From an uncultured Verrucomicrobiota bacterium (GTDB taxonomy: Bacteria; Verrucomicrobiota; Verrucomicrobiia; Limisphaerales; UBA8199), in contig CAIQQM010000251.1 in the NCBI GenBank assembly GCA_903873945.1, positions 1 to 52,001 on the forward strand: a DNA stretch of 52,001 nt. The letters are read 5' to 3'. Below, piece by piece: positions 27,938-37,321 of this stretch. A program made the position numbers and the translations under genes. The notes below the pieces were generated by a model. It was not told the DNA's origin. It was given only the letters and a program-made list of their open reading frames with translations, and did not search any database. Numbering within the stretch: the first letter of the stretch is position 1; every line of letters begins with the position of its first letter.

Positions 27938-28501
27938 ATGAAACTATATTCGCCACAAGTTCTCGGTCCGCTCTGGGGCATGTCTGAGCTTTGTCTGAAC
28001 CTGATGAAGCGGTCCAAGCCCGATGCCACGCCCAAGGACCGCCATTCGATGGGGATTACCTGGCTGGTAACCCTAGCGGCTATCGCGCTGGGTATCGCGG
28101 CCGCCTACCGGCTTCCATCGTGCGAACTGCCGTGGCGGGAACTGGTAATTGGATTCAGCTCGTGCGTGTTTATTGCTGGCCTGGCGCTGCGGTGGTATTC
28201 GATTGTCCGTCTGGGGCGCTTTTTCACGGTGAATGTCGCCATTGCCGCTGATCATCAGTTGGTGGATTCCGGCCCGTATCATTTCGTTCGGCATCCGAGC
28301 TATGCGGGCAGCCTGCTGGCCGTGTTCGGTTTCGGGCTGAGTTACCAGAATTGGGCATCGCTCCTGGCCATCTTTGTGCCCTGCTGCGCCGCAACGCTGT
28401 GGCGCATTCACATTGAAGAGGAAGCACTGCTTGGTGCCCTGGGCGAACGCTACGAGAGCTACAGGCAACGAACCAGGCGTCTTATCCCGTTTATTTATTG
28501 A
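27938..28501 (+). CDS. Isoprenylcysteine carboxyl methyltransferase (ICMT/PEMT)-like membrane protein
   Basis: A 187-residue integral membrane protein with about four segments (around 40-57, 69-88, 124-140 and 142-155). The SAM-binding signature of the ICMT/PEMT family is present: DSGPYHFVRHPSYAGSLL, then the end motif IEEEALLGALGERYESYR. Bacterial members methylate diverse lipids or other small molecules; the substrate cannot be inferred here. The gene stands alone after the repeat-rich gap and is followed 51 bases later by the small membrane peptide gene on the same strand. Confidence 0.85.
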   Translation: MKLYSPQVLGPLWGMSELCLNLMKRSKPDATPKDRHSMGITWLVTLAAIALGIAAAYRLPSCELPWRELVIGFSSCVFIAGLALRWYSIVRLGRFFTVNVAIAADHQLVDSGPYHFVRHPSYAGSLLAVFGFGLSYQNWASLLAIFVPCCAATLWRIHIEEEALLGALGERYESYRQRTRRLIPFIY

Positions 28502-28552
28502 ACTGTGGCGTCATCGTTCAGGAGCCAAAAACAACAAAACACAAAATAAGAT

Positions 28553-28714
28553 ATGGGAGCACTCAGTGGAGTATTTTTATTGGTCTATGCCGCTTGCGTC
28601 ATAGCCATCATCATCTACGTCTTGAGACTTATGGGGAGGTTTGTTGGCGCTCACGAGCGAGTCGCTGGCGCACTTGAAATCATCTCGCGCAAGCTGCGGG
28701 ATGACTGCAAGTGA
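28553..28714 (+). CDS. Small membrane peptide, 53 residues, unknown function
   Basis: A short frame starting MGALSGVFLLVYAAC and ending SRKLRDDCK. The first 24 residues form one strong membrane segment (VFLLVYAACVIAIIIYVL), the remainder is an amphipathic, charged tail (RVAGALEIISRKLRDD). Composition changes sharply from apolar to charged as expected for a real single-pass protein. No clear ribosome binding site is visible (AATAAGAT precedes the ATG). It lies between the ICMT-like gene and the convergent fmt. I do not recognise a family. Confidence 0.5.
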   Translation: MGALSGVFLLVYAACVIAIIIYVLRLMGRFVGAHERVAGALEIISRKLRDDCK

Positions 28715-28766
28715 GTGGAGTTTGTGATTTGAAGTTTATGACCTCGGCAGCCCGCCGTCAGTCAGC

Positions 28767-29714
28767 TTAGCCCAACTTTTGCCCGGGCTTCAGTGAGTGC
28801 CCAGCCAGAAATTCCTGAGCACTGAGGCGTCGACCCCCTTCGCGCTGAAGCGAGGTAATGCGCAGGGCGTTCCGGCCGCAGGCTACGACGATGCCGGTTT
28901 TGTCAGCGCGCAGAACCTCGCCAGGCGCGCCGGTTTGCTCAGCGACAGCAGCTTGCCAGAGCTTGAGCAGATGCGACTGCGGTTGCCCGGGCAAATGCGT
29001 GAACGCGCCGGGCCACGGCATCAACCCACGGACGCGGTTCCAAAGGATGCTGGCGGGCTGGGCCCAATCGAGCTGGCCATCTTCCTTCTTGATCTTCCGA
29101 GCGTAGCTGACGCCCTCCGCCGGTTGCGGCCGCGGGAGAATTTTCCCGGCAACGTAATCACGGATGGTTCGCACAAGGAGCTTCGCGCCCATGCGGGCAA
29201 GACGGTCGTGAAGGGTCTCGGCGTTGTCCTCGGTAAAAATGGGCGTGCTTTCCCGGGTGAGGATATCGCCGGTGTCCAGCCCCGTGTCTATTTTCATTAT
29301 CGTCACGCCCGTCTCGAGGTCATCGTTGAGGATGGCCCACTGGATGGGCGCCGCGCCGCGGTATTTCGGGAGGAGGGATGTGTGGACGTTCAGGCAGCCG
29401 TAGCACGGCAGTTCCAGGATGTCTTGCGGAAGAATTTGGCCATAGGCAGCAACGGCGATTAATTCCGGTTCGCGGGCGCGAAGTTCCCGGATGAAATCTT
29501 CGTTGCGCGCGCGTTCGGGCTGAAGGATGGGCAGGTTTGCACGTTGGGCAAGCGCTTTGACGGGTGAAGGCTGAAGTTTCAAGTCCCGCCCTTTGGGACG
29601 GTCAGGCTGCGTGGCGACGGCGACGACCTGGAAATCCGGAGAATCCAAAAGCGCCTGCAGGCTGGCACACGATAGTTCCGCGGTGCCCATGAAGACGATT
29701 CGCAATGCAGCCAT
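28767..29714 (-). CDS. fmt: Methionyl-tRNA formyltransferase
   Basis: Fmt adds a formyl group to initiator Met-tRNA. The 315-residue protein begins LRIVFMGTAELSCASLQALL and has VAAYGQILPQDIL, the folate-site motif LNVHTSLLPKYRGAAPIQWA, and TGVTIMKIDTGLDTGDIL with the catalytic aspartate. The C-terminal OB-like domain (about 205-310) includes WNRVRGLMPWPGAFT. The deformylase gene def, often adjacent, is not beside it here. It is divergent from the sensor kinase gene across a 148-base gap. Confidence 0.96.
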   Translation of the reverse strand: MAALRIVFMGTAELSCASLQALLDSPDFQVVAVATQPDRPKGRDLKLQPSPVKALAQRANLPILQPERARNEDFIRELRAREPELIAVAAYGQILPQDILELPCYGCLNVHTSLLPKYRGAAPIQWAILNDDLETGVTIMKIDTGLDTGDILTRESTPIFTEDNAETLHDRLARMGAKLLVRTIRDYVAGKILPRPQPAEGVSYARKIKKEDGQLDWAQPASILWNRVRGLMPWPGAFTHLPGQPQSHLLKLWQAAVAEQTGAPGEVLRADKTGIVVACGRNALRITSLQREGGRRLSAQEFLAGHSLKPGQKLG

Positions 29715-29862
29715 GCGCCGAGGCTAAAGGAAGTTATCCGGAAATCGAAGTCCGAAATCTCAAGGAGCTGCGGGCCGGAGCGCGCTTGCTTCGGGCGGCC
29801 CCTCAAGGCAAGCTGGTGGCACCGGGCAGAAACGCTTTTGCCGGGCGCTAAAACAACCGGGT

Positions 29863-32800
29863 ATGCCAAAACAAAGTTGGACTCTTGCCGCCGCAGGGCT
29901 GTTGTTTTGTGCCGCTTGTTCCGCCTTTTCGGCCGCTTCCAACGCTGGTTTCACCGTTGACCGGTTTTCAACCGACGAGGGGCTGCCACAGAGCGCGGTG
30001 CTGGCGGTGACGCAAACGCGTGATGGTTATCTTTGGGTCGGGACGCTCAACGGTCTGGCCCGTTTCGATGGAGTTCATTTCACGGTCTTCGACGAGAACA
30101 ATACACCGGGGCTCACCAGCGGCCAGATCGTCCATCTCTTCGAGGACAGCCATACCAATCTTTGGATCGGCACAGAAAACGGCGGGGTTATGCTTGCCAA
30201 GGACGGGAAGATCTCGAGCCTGAACCTCGGACGCGGGGGCCGCGAAGCTCGTTTGATGGCGACGTGCGAAGATGCCAACGGCACGGTGTGGCTTTACACG
30301 GCTAATGGACTCTTATGCCGCTATCGCGATGGCAAGGTCGATACCTGGCACGCCGGGTCAGATGCCCCCAGCAACTGCCGCGCTCTTATCTCCGAAGCGT
30401 CCGGCCTCCTCTGGGTGGGCACAGATACAAGCCTGGCCGCCCTGGGCCCGATTCCGCCGGTCGCTTCCCCTGCTCTGACCGTGGCTTACGAGATGGGGCT
30501 CATCCGGCTGAATTTTCTCCTCGCGAGCAAGCAGGGCGGTTATTGGCGGCTGGCTAATGGGCATATCCAGAAGTGCAAGGGCGACCGGGTGGAACGTGAT
30601 TTGGGTCCTTACCCATGGCCTGATACTTCACCGGTTGTAGCGGCTTGCGAGGATCGCGAGGGCAACCTCGCCGTCGGCACCTACGGCGACGGCGTTTACT
30701 GGTTCGACGCGCAAGGCAAGGTGGCGCACATCTCGAGCGCACAAGGTTTGTCCCATAGTTACGTGCTTTCCATGACCGTTGACCGCGAGGGCTGTCTCTG
30801 GATCGGAACCAACGGTGGCGGCCTCAACCGGGTGAAGCGGCATGTGTTCGATGTGCTCGAATGCACCTCCGGGTCGGTGGTACAAACGGTTTGCGAAGGC
30901 GCGGAGGAAGGATTGTGGATCGGTTTTACGGGGAACAGGGTCGACCACTGGAGCGGAAGCGTGACTCAGCGGTTCCAACTAATCCCAGGGGCTTTTCTCG
31001 ATATAAACCCCAATACGCTGCTGGATGTAAAGGCGCTGTTTATAGCTCGAAATCAACGCGTCGTGGCGGGGACGTGGAGCGCTCAAGGGCCGCATCTCTT
31101 CCAATTTGTCGATGGCTCATTTCAGCCTGTCGCCCTCCCGGAAACGTTTGACCGCAATATCTCAGCCATCTATCAGGACCGCAGCGGGCAGCTCTATCTT
31201 GGCACTCAGGGCGGATTGCTCTGCTGGGATGAAAAGCGTTGGAAGCGCATCTCGTCGCATGAGGGCCTGTCCGCCGATGACGTCCGTGCCATCGCCGAAG
31301 ACAAAGAAGGAAATCTCTGGGTGGGCACTGAAGGGGGCGGACTCAATCGACTGCGCGATGGGCGCACCGCGCTCTTTACAAAGACGAACGGATTGCCCGG
31401 CAATAATGTTTCTTCATTGTTTGTGGATGGCGATGGCGTTCTTTGGATTGGAACATCCAGTGGACTCGCCCGTTTCCAAAGGGGTAAATGGACGCGCTAT
31501 TCAAAGAAGGATGGGCTGGCGAGCAACAACGTCGGTTACATCCTTGAGGACGGGCATGGCTATTTCTGGCTTGGCTCAAGCGCCGGCCTCATGCGAGTGA
31601 AGAAACAAGCGCTCAATGATTTTGCGGACGGCAGGACCACTTTCGTACCCTGCCGGGCTTACGGCAAGCCGGACGGTCTCCCAGCGGGGGAATGCACTTT
31701 TGGCTCTCAGCCGGGCGCACTGCGCGCCCGCGATGGCGAGCTCTGGTTCCCCACAATCGGCGGGCTTGGCTCTTTAAACCCAGCACATCTCGTTCTGAAT
31801 AGCAATCCCCCTCCTGTCATCATTGAAGCAGTGCTGGTTGACGGCCAACCGCAAGGTCCCGCCCTCCTGCGTTCGCCGCCGCCGAGGCAGGTGACTGTCC
31901 CCGCCGGCAAGGAAGCGATCGAGATAAAGTATGCGAGCCTTGACCTCGCTTCTCCGGAGAAAGGCCGTTTCAAATACCGCCTGGAACCGCATGAGACCGC
32001 TTGGACCGAAGTCGAAGGCAACATTCGCGCCGTCCACTATAGCAAACTGCCTCATGGGCATTATGTCTTTCGCGTGACCGCCTGCAACGAGGACGAGATT
32101 TGGAATGACGCGGGCAGCGAACTGGCTGTAACCGTCTTGCCTCCCTTCTGGCAAACTTGGTGGTTCATTGGAGGCGCCTCGCTCTGCCTGCTGGGCTTGA
32201 TCGTAGCTTCGGTCCATTACGTGTCCACCCAGCGGCTACAACGCCAACTGGAAAGCCTGCGGCAGCACGAAGCTCTCGAAAAGGAGCGGGCCCGCATCGC
32301 CCGCGATATCCACGATCAAGTCGGCGCCAGCCTTACCCAGGTATCCCTCCTCGGCGAGCAGGTCGAAATGGACAAACATAATCCGGAGGAAATCGAGAAA
32401 CACGCGCGGCAAATCTCACAGACCGCTTTGGAAACCACGCGGGCGTTTGATGAAATCGTTTGGACCGTCAACCCCTCGAATGACACGCTCGATGGTCTGC
32501 TCACATACATCTGCAAGTACGCCCAGGATTACCTCGCTGTGGCGGGCTTGCGCTACCGTCTCGAGGTTCCGGCCCAGTTGCCCGCGATTCCCATCTCCCC
32601 GGAACTCCGGCATAACATATTCCTCGCCGCAAAAGAGGCGGTGACTAATGTCGTGCGCCACGCCCGCGCATCTTCCGTCTGGATACGCCTGATCCTCGAA
32701 ACGACCCGTTTCACCCTGGAGATCCAGGATGATGGCTGCGGACTCGCCGATCTTGATCCCAAAGCGGCACAAACCAGAAACGGGCTGCGTAACATGCACA

Positions 32801-32919
32801 AACGGATGGAGAATATCGGCGGCGAATTCTCCATGAAACCGGGGGCTGAAAACGGCACAGTAGTCCGGCTGATGGCGCCTCTGAAAGCCTGGGCCCCGAC
32901 GGGCAAGCAACCCCATTGA
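29863..32919 (+). CDS. Propeller-type sensor histidine kinase (Reg_prop / Y_Y_Y / HisKA_3 / HATPase)
   Basis: A 1018-residue membrane sensor kinase. A signal peptide (residues 1-27) leads to a long periplasmic part with about a dozen beta-propeller blades, seen as repeated LWVGTxNGLxRF-type strands, forming probably two propellers. A Y_Y_Y domain follows (about 690-755), then one membrane segment (about 766-789). The cytoplasmic part has a short coiled stretch, a HisKA_3 domain with the phospho-accepting H817 in IARDIHDQVGASLTQ, and an HATPase domain with N-box AAKEAVTNVVRHA and DDGCGL. It pairs with the NarL-type regulator 37 bases downstream. Kinases of this architecture often sense polysaccharides; the ligand here is unknown. 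Confidence 0.92.
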   Translation: MPKQSWTLAAAGLLFCAACSAFSAASNAGFTVDRFSTDEGLPQSAVLAVTQTRDGYLWVGTLNGLARFDGVHFTVFDENNTPGLTSGQIVHLFEDSHTNLWIGTENGGVMLAKDGKISSLNLGRGGREARLMATCEDANGTVWLYTANGLLCRYRDGKVDTWHAGSDAPSNCRALISEASGLLWVGTDTSLAALGPIPPVASPALTVAYEMGLIRLNFLLASKQGGYWRLANGHIQKCKGDRVERDLGPYPWPDTSPVVAACEDREGNLAVGTYGDGVYWFDAQGKVAHISSAQGLSHSYVLSMTVDREGCLWIGTNGGGLNRVKRHVFDVLECTSGSVVQTVCEGAEEGLWIGFTGNRVDHWSGSVTQRFQLIPGAFLDINPNTLLDVKALFIARNQRVVAGTWSAQGPHLFQFVDGSFQPVALPETFDRNISAIYQDRSGQLYLGTQGGLLCWDEKRWKRISSHEGLSADDVRAIAEDKEGNLWVGTEGGGLNRLRDGRTALFTKTNGLPGNNVSSLFVDGDGVLWIGTSSGLARFQRGKWTRYSKKDGLASNNVGYILEDGHGYFWLGSSAGLMRVKKQALNDFADGRTTFVPCRAYGKPDGLPAGECTFGSQPGALRARDGELWFPTIGGLGSLNPAHLVLNSNPPPVIIEAVLVDGQPQGPALLRSPPPRQVTVPAGKEAIEIKYASLDLASPEKGRFKYRLEPHETAWTEVEGNIRAVHYSKLPHGHYVFRVTACNEDEIWNDAGSELAVTVLPPFWQTWWFIGGASLCLLGLIVASVHYVSTQRLQRQLESLRQHEALEKERARIARDIHDQVGASLTQVSLLGEQVEMDKHNPEEIEKHARQISQTALETTRAFDEIVWTVNPSNDTLDGLLTYICKYAQDYLAVAGLRYRLEVPAQLPAIPISPELRHNIFLAAKEAVTNVVRHARASSVWIRLILETTRFTLEIQDDGCGLADLDPKAAQTRNGLRNMHKRMENIGGEFSMKPGAENGTVVRLMAPLKAWAPTGKQPH

Positions 32920-32956
32920 CTCCAGGTTTACGACCCGCTAACACTGCGATTTACCG

Positions 32957-33583
32957 ATGCCAATCACTGTTTCCATCGTCGAAGACAACGAGCAACTGCG
33001 CGGCACCCTGGCCCGCGTTCTCAACCGCGCTGAAGGTTTCCGTTGTGTGAGCGATTACGCCTCGGCTGAAGCCGCTCTCGAAGGGCTGCCTAAAGACAAG
33101 CCTGATGTGGTCCTCATGGATATCAACCTGCCGGGCATGAACGGCGTGGAATGTGTCCGGCGCTTGAATCAAGTGCTCTCAACTACGCAAGCCGTGATGC
33201 TCACCGTTTACGAAGACACTGAGAATATCTTCAATGCGCTGGCGGCGGGCGCCTCCGGTTACCTGCTCAAGCGCACGAAGACACCTGAATTGCTCGAAGC
33301 CATTCGAGAGGTGCATCGAGGCGGCTCACCGATGACCACCCACATCGCCAGGAAGGTGACGCAGTCTTTTCATAAGGCAGGCCCCTCGACCCAAGCCACG
33401 GAAAACCTCTCCGAACGGGAGCAGGAGGTGCTGGATTGCCTCAGCCAGGGTTTCCTTTACAAGGAAATTGCAGAGAAACTCGGCATCAGCTACGAGACCG
33501 TGCACACCTACATCCGCCGTATTTACGAAAAGCTCCAGGTCCGCACCCGCACGGAGGCGGTTGCCAAGTTTCTGCGGCATTAA
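32957..33583 (+). CDS. NarL/FixJ-family response regulator
   Basis: A 208-residue regulator with a receiver domain (about 4-120) and a LuxR-type helix-turn-helix (about 146-203). The acidic pocket E9-D10, the phospho-acceptor D55 in VVLMDINLPGMNG, the T/S site in AVMLTVYEDTEN and the K in GYLLKRTKTPELLEAI are intact. The DNA-binding end reads LSEREQEVLDCLSQGF, then YKEIAEKLGISYETVHTY. It lies 37 bases after the HisKA_3 kinase, the usual partner class for NarL regulators, so the two form one system. Targets unknown; the PagL-like gene 62 bases downstream is a candidate. Confidence 0.95.
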   Translation: MPITVSIVEDNEQLRGTLARVLNRAEGFRCVSDYASAEAALEGLPKDKPDVVLMDINLPGMNGVECVRRLNQVLSTTQAVMLTVYEDTENIFNALAAGASGYLLKRTKTPELLEAIREVHRGGSPMTTHIARKVTQSFHKAGPSTQATENLSEREQEVLDCLSQGFLYKEIAEKLGISYETVHTYIRRIYEKLQVRTRTEAVAKFLRH

Positions 33584-33645
33584 TCTCCGCGCCGCCTATA
33601 TACCTTTCTTGACAAGGCTTTGGGATTCTGCCACTGCTAGATTCG

Positions 33646-34194
33646 ATGTTTTCTTCGCCAAAGGCGGGCCTCATCAGTCGGGTTTTGCTGTGCATGCTTT
33701 CATACACAGCAGCAACCTCGCTGGCACAGGAATTCCGGCTGGAGTCCGCAGGCGTACGCGGCGGAACAGGCACCACCCACAGCGTTCAGTATTTCTGCGA
33801 AACGGATGCCTTCGCGGATTGGAATCTGCCCTGGCGCTGGAGTTTGGGCGCCAACTGGCACTTGCAGCCGCGATTGGACATTTCGGCCGGTTGGTTGGGA
33901 GAACGTGGCGATAATGCATTTGTCGGTTCCTTGGGGCCAAGCATCGTTGTGTTGCCTCCATCCCTGCCCCTGTCCATCGAAGGCGGCGTCAGCCCGGCGG
34001 GAATTAGCCGTTTCACGTATGAAGGCAGGGATTTGGGGAGTACCCTTCAATTCATCACGCATGCAGGGGTGAACTGGGATTTCGCACGGCATTGGCGCAT
34101 AGGTTACCGCTTTCAGCACATGTCCAACGGCGACCTCAGTAGCCCGAATCCGGGTCTGAACATGAACATGCTCGTCCTGAGCTACGTGTTTTAA
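33646..34194 (+). CDS. PagL-like outer-membrane lipid A deacylase
   Basis: A 182-residue exported beta-barrel-type protein. A signal peptide ends near SLAQEF (residue 28). The barrel strands end in the PagL motif YRFQHMSNGDLSSPNPGLNM, with H158 and S160 matching the catalytic His and Ser of the family, and the protein closes with an aromatic end VLSYVF. PagL removes the 3-O acyl chain of lipid A in the outer membrane. The third catalytic residue of Pseudomonas PagL, a glutamate shortly after this motif, is not obvious here (asparagine follows PGL). It follows the two-component pair on the same strand. Confidence 0.72.
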   Translation: MFSSPKAGLISRVLLCMLSYTAATSLAQEFRLESAGVRGGTGTTHSVQYFCETDAFADWNLPWRWSLGANWHLQPRLDISAGWLGERGDNAFVGSLGPSIVVLPPSLPLSIEGGVSPAGISRFTYEGRDLGSTLQFITHAGVNWDFARHWRIGYRFQHMSNGDLSSPNPGLNMNMLVLSYVF

Positions 34195-34363
34195 TTCGGA
34201 TTTCGAACTTCCGAGTCCGGGTCCCGCTCGTCCCACTTCCCGGCACTTGGAAATCAGAAGCGGAACTTCACATTTTCCTTTGTCTGGCGGCTTGACCGCA
34301 ACGCGTTCACACGCCACTGTTTTTCGTCCGCAAACCGGGTGTACAACAGCCGGCCGATGATTT

Positions 34364-37231
34364 ATGAACGAAGCACATGATTTGTTTGGCACGCTACAGG
34401 AATTTGAGCTTGGCAATGGCAGGCGCGGACGGTTCTTCTCCTTGCCGCAACTGGAGAAAGCCGGGATCGGACCCGTGTCGAGATTGCCGGTGTCCATCCG
34501 CCTGGTGCTTGAATCCGTGCTGCGCAACTGTGACGGCAAACGTGTTTCCGAGCAGAATGTTCGAGCGCTGGCGAATTGGAAGCCGAATGCGGCGCGCACG
34601 GAGGAAATTCCGTTCGTCGTAGCGCGTATCGTGCTGCAGGACTTTACGGGAGTGCCGTTGCTCGTGGATCTCGCCGCGATGCGGTCGGCCGTGGCCCGCC
34701 TTGGCAAGAATCCAAAACTTATCGAACCACTGGTGCCGGTTGATCTCGTCGTGGACCACTCGGTACAGGTTGATTTTTTTGGCACACCTGACGCCTTGAA
34801 CCAGAATCTGGAAATGGAATTCCGACGCAATCGCGAACGTTACCAGTTTCTCAAATGGGGGATGCAGGCTTTCGACACGTTCAAGGTCGTGCCGCCAGGC
34901 ATCGGGATCGTTCACCAGGTAAACCTGGAATACCTTGCAAAAGGCGTCCTCTCCTCTTCCTCACGCCCAGACTCTCAACCCGCAGCGCTTTTCCTCCCTG
35001 ACACCCTCGTCGGCACCGATTCCCACACGACGATGATCAATGGACTCGGTATCGTTGGCTGGGGTGTTGGCGGAATTGAGGCCGAGGCAGGGATGCTGGG
35101 TCAACCGGTTTATTTCCTCACGCCCGATGTCATCGGCATGCACTTGAGCGGCGCGCTGCGCGAAGGGGTAACGGCGACCGACCTGGCTCTGACGGTCACG
35201 CAAATGCTGCGCAAAGCCAAAGTCGTGGGCAAATTCGTCGAGTTTTACGGCCCGGGCGCAGCGGCTCTTCCGGTCGTTGACCGCGCCACGATCGCCAATA
35301 TGGCGCCCGAATATGGGGCGACCATGGGCTTTTTCCCGATTGATATTGAGTGCGTCAATTACCTCCGCGCGACCGGCCGCAGTGAAGAAAATTGCCGCAT
35401 TTACGAGAATTATTACCGGGCGCAGGGCTTGTTTGGGATTCCCGGCAAAGGAGAGATTCAATACTCCGCCGAGCTCGAGCTGGATCTCGCCGCAGTCGTG
35501 CCCAGCGTAGCGGGCCCAAGACGGCCCCAGGATCGTATTGATCTGCCAAACATGAAAAGGGAATTTGTATCCGCCTTTTCCAAGCCGGTTACCGAAAATG
35601 GGTTTGGCAAATCAAACGACGAGTTGCGCAAGACTTTCTTCGTGGCCGCGCAGGACAATCTCAAACCTGGCGGGGGAAGCCAGGATCCGGTATCGCGACA
35701 ATCCGCCCAATCCCGGAATACCAACCCGTTCTCCGAGTTGGAAATGGTAAACAACCGGCCCACGCCCGACCGCGTGACTGCCCCGGTGCGGGAACATGAA
35801 GGGCAAATTCGCCACGGCAGCGTGCTGATCGCAGCCATCACGAGCTGCACCAACACCAGCAATCCCTCCGTCATGCTTGCTGCGGGGCTGCTCGCAAAGA
35901 AAGCTGTCGAACGCGGGTTGCGGGTCGGCCCGCTGGTGAAAACGTCACTCGCGCCGGGCTCCCGCGTGGTCACGGATTACCTCAACCGGACAGGCTTGCA
36001 GCCGTATCTGGATCAGCTTGGCTTCAACCTTGTCGGCTATGGCTGCACAACGTGTATCGGGAACTCCGGTCCGCTGGCCGCACCCATCGAGGAAGCCATT
36101 GGCAAATACGATTTGGTCGCCGCATCTGTGCTCTCCGGTAATCGCAACTTTGAGGCGCGGGTGCATCAGAGCATCAAGGCCAACTTCCTGATGTCCCCGC
36201 CGCTCGTTGTGGCGTTTGCCCTGGCCGGCCGCGTGGACATTGATCTCAGCCATGACCCGATCGGAAAAGGTAAAGACGGGCGGGAGGTCTATTTGAAAGA
36301 CATCTGGCCAACCTTGCAGGAAGTGCGCGACCGGGTGAAAGGAGCGGTGCGGCCGGAGGTTTTCCGCGAGCTTTATCGCGACTTTGCCAAACAGAATCCC
36401 AAGTGGAACGAGATCCCCATAACCACCGGCAAGGTGTACCAGTGGGACGCCGCCAGCACCTATATCCAGGAGCCGCCGTTCTTTACCCGCTTCGGTCTTG
36501 AACCGGGCGAAATTCTGGAAATCAAAGGCGCCCGGCCGCTGGGCATTTTCGGCGACAGCGTCACCACCGACCACATCTCGCCCGCCGGCAACATAAAGAA
36601 GAGTTCGCCGGCGGGAAGCTATCTCCTCGAACACGGTGTGGCGTTTGAGGATTTCAACAGCTACGGCTCGAGGCGCGGCAATGACCGGGTGATGACGCGC
36701 GGGACTTTCGCCAACGTGCGCATTAAGAACCTCATGGCTCCCGGCACGGAAGGCGGCGTGACGAAGTTCCAGCCCGTCGGCGAGCTCATGAGCATTTATG
36801 ACGCTTCCGTGAAATACGCCGAACACGACACGCCGCTCATCGTCCTGGCGGGACAGGAATACGGGACCGGCAGTTCGCGCGATTGGGCCGCCAAAGGCGC
36901 CAGGCTGCTCGGTGTGAAATGTGTCGTAGCGCAAAGTTATGAACGCATCCATCGTTCGAACCTCGTCGGCATGGGTGTCCTGCCGCTGCAATTCAAGGAA
37001 GGAACCAGCGCTCAAACCCTCAAGCTCGACGGCACGGAAATTTACGACGTCCTCGGCCTTGGTCCGGGTCTGAAGCCGAGGCAGGACCTCATGCTACGCA
37101 TCATACGCACCAGCGGCCCAGCGGCCGAGATCCCGGTCACCTGCCGCATCGACACGCCAATCGAGATTGATTATTACCAGCATGGCGGGATTTTGCCTTA
37201 CGTCCTCCGTCAATTAGTGGCCAGGAAGTAA
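34364..37231 (+). CDS. acnA: Aconitate hydratase, AcnA/IRP type
   Basis: Aconitase of the citric acid cycle, 955 residues. The iron-sulfur ligands are C495 in [10 protein letters not shown] and C561, C564 in [11 protein letters not shown], the equivalents of C435, C501 and C504 in E. coli AcnA. The 60-residue shift comes from upstream, mostly an inserted linker of polar, glycine/serine/asparagine-rich residues at about 425-475, just ahead of the first ligand. Other motifs are [44 protein letters not shown] and the swivel-domain [16 protein letters not shown]. It stands alone, with 170 bases upstream that I cannot interpret. Confidence 0.95.
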   Translation: MNEAHDLFGTLQEFELGNGRRGRFFSLPQLEKAGIGPVSRLPVSIRLVLESVLRNCDGKRVSEQNVRALANWKPNAARTEEIPFVVARIVLQDFTGVPLLVDLAAMRSAVARLGKNPKLIEPLVPVDLVVDHSVQVDFFGTPDALNQNLEMEFRRNRERYQFLKWGMQAFDTFKVVPPGIGIVHQVNLEYLAKGVLSSSSRPDSQPAALFLPDTLVGTDSHTTMINGLGIVGWGVGGIEAEAGMLGQPVYFLTPDVIGMHLSGALREGVTATDLALTVTQMLRKAKVVGKFVEFYGPGAAALPVVDRATIANMAPEYGATMGFFPIDIECVNYLRATGRSEENCRIYENYYRAQGLFGIPGKGEIQYSAELELDLAAVVPSVAGPRRPQDRIDLPNMKREFVSAFSKPVTENGFGKSNDELRKTFFVAAQDNLKPGGGSQDPVSRQSAQSRNTNPFSELEMVNNRPTPDRVTAPVREHEGQIRHGSVLIAAITSCTNTSNPSVMLAAGLLAKKAVERGLRVGPLVKTSLAPGSRVVTDYLNRTGLQPYLDQLGFNLVGYGCTTCIGNSGPLAAPIEEAIGKYDLVAASVLSGNRNFEARVHQSIKANFLMSPPLVVAFALAGRVDIDLSHDPIGKGKDGREVYLKDIWPTLQEVRDRVKGAVRPEVFRELYRDFAKQNPKWNEIPITTGKVYQWDAASTYIQEPPFFTRFGLEPGEILEIKGARPLGIFGDSVTTDHISPAGNIKKSSPAGSYLLEHGVAFEDFNSYGSRRGNDRVMTRGTFANVRIKNLMAPGTEGGVTKFQPVGELMSIYDASVKYAEHDTPLIVLAGQEYGTGSSRDWAAKGARLLGVKCVVAQSYERIHRSNLVGMGVLPLQFKEGTSAQTLKLDGTEIYDVLGLGPGLKPRQDLMLRIIRTSGPAAEIPVTCRIDTPIEIDYYQHGGILPYVLRQLVARK

Positions 37232-37321
37232 GCCAAGACAGCTTGCGAGACAAGAACCCCTGTCGGGCATTGGAAGATGCCTTCGGGCTAGCCGGTCGGC
37301 GATTTTCCGCACCGGGGACTA

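Noticed and set aside
27493-28035. Long minus-strand frame across the repeat-rich gap
   Set aside because: It includes the palindromes and period-9 repeats, has repeat-like amino acid composition, overlaps the start of the ICMT-like gene and matches no family.
33609-33614. Perfect TTGACA ahead of the PagL-like gene
   Set aside because: No -10 element lies at 16-18 bases; the only TAGATT is 23 bases away and would leave no leader before the ATG.
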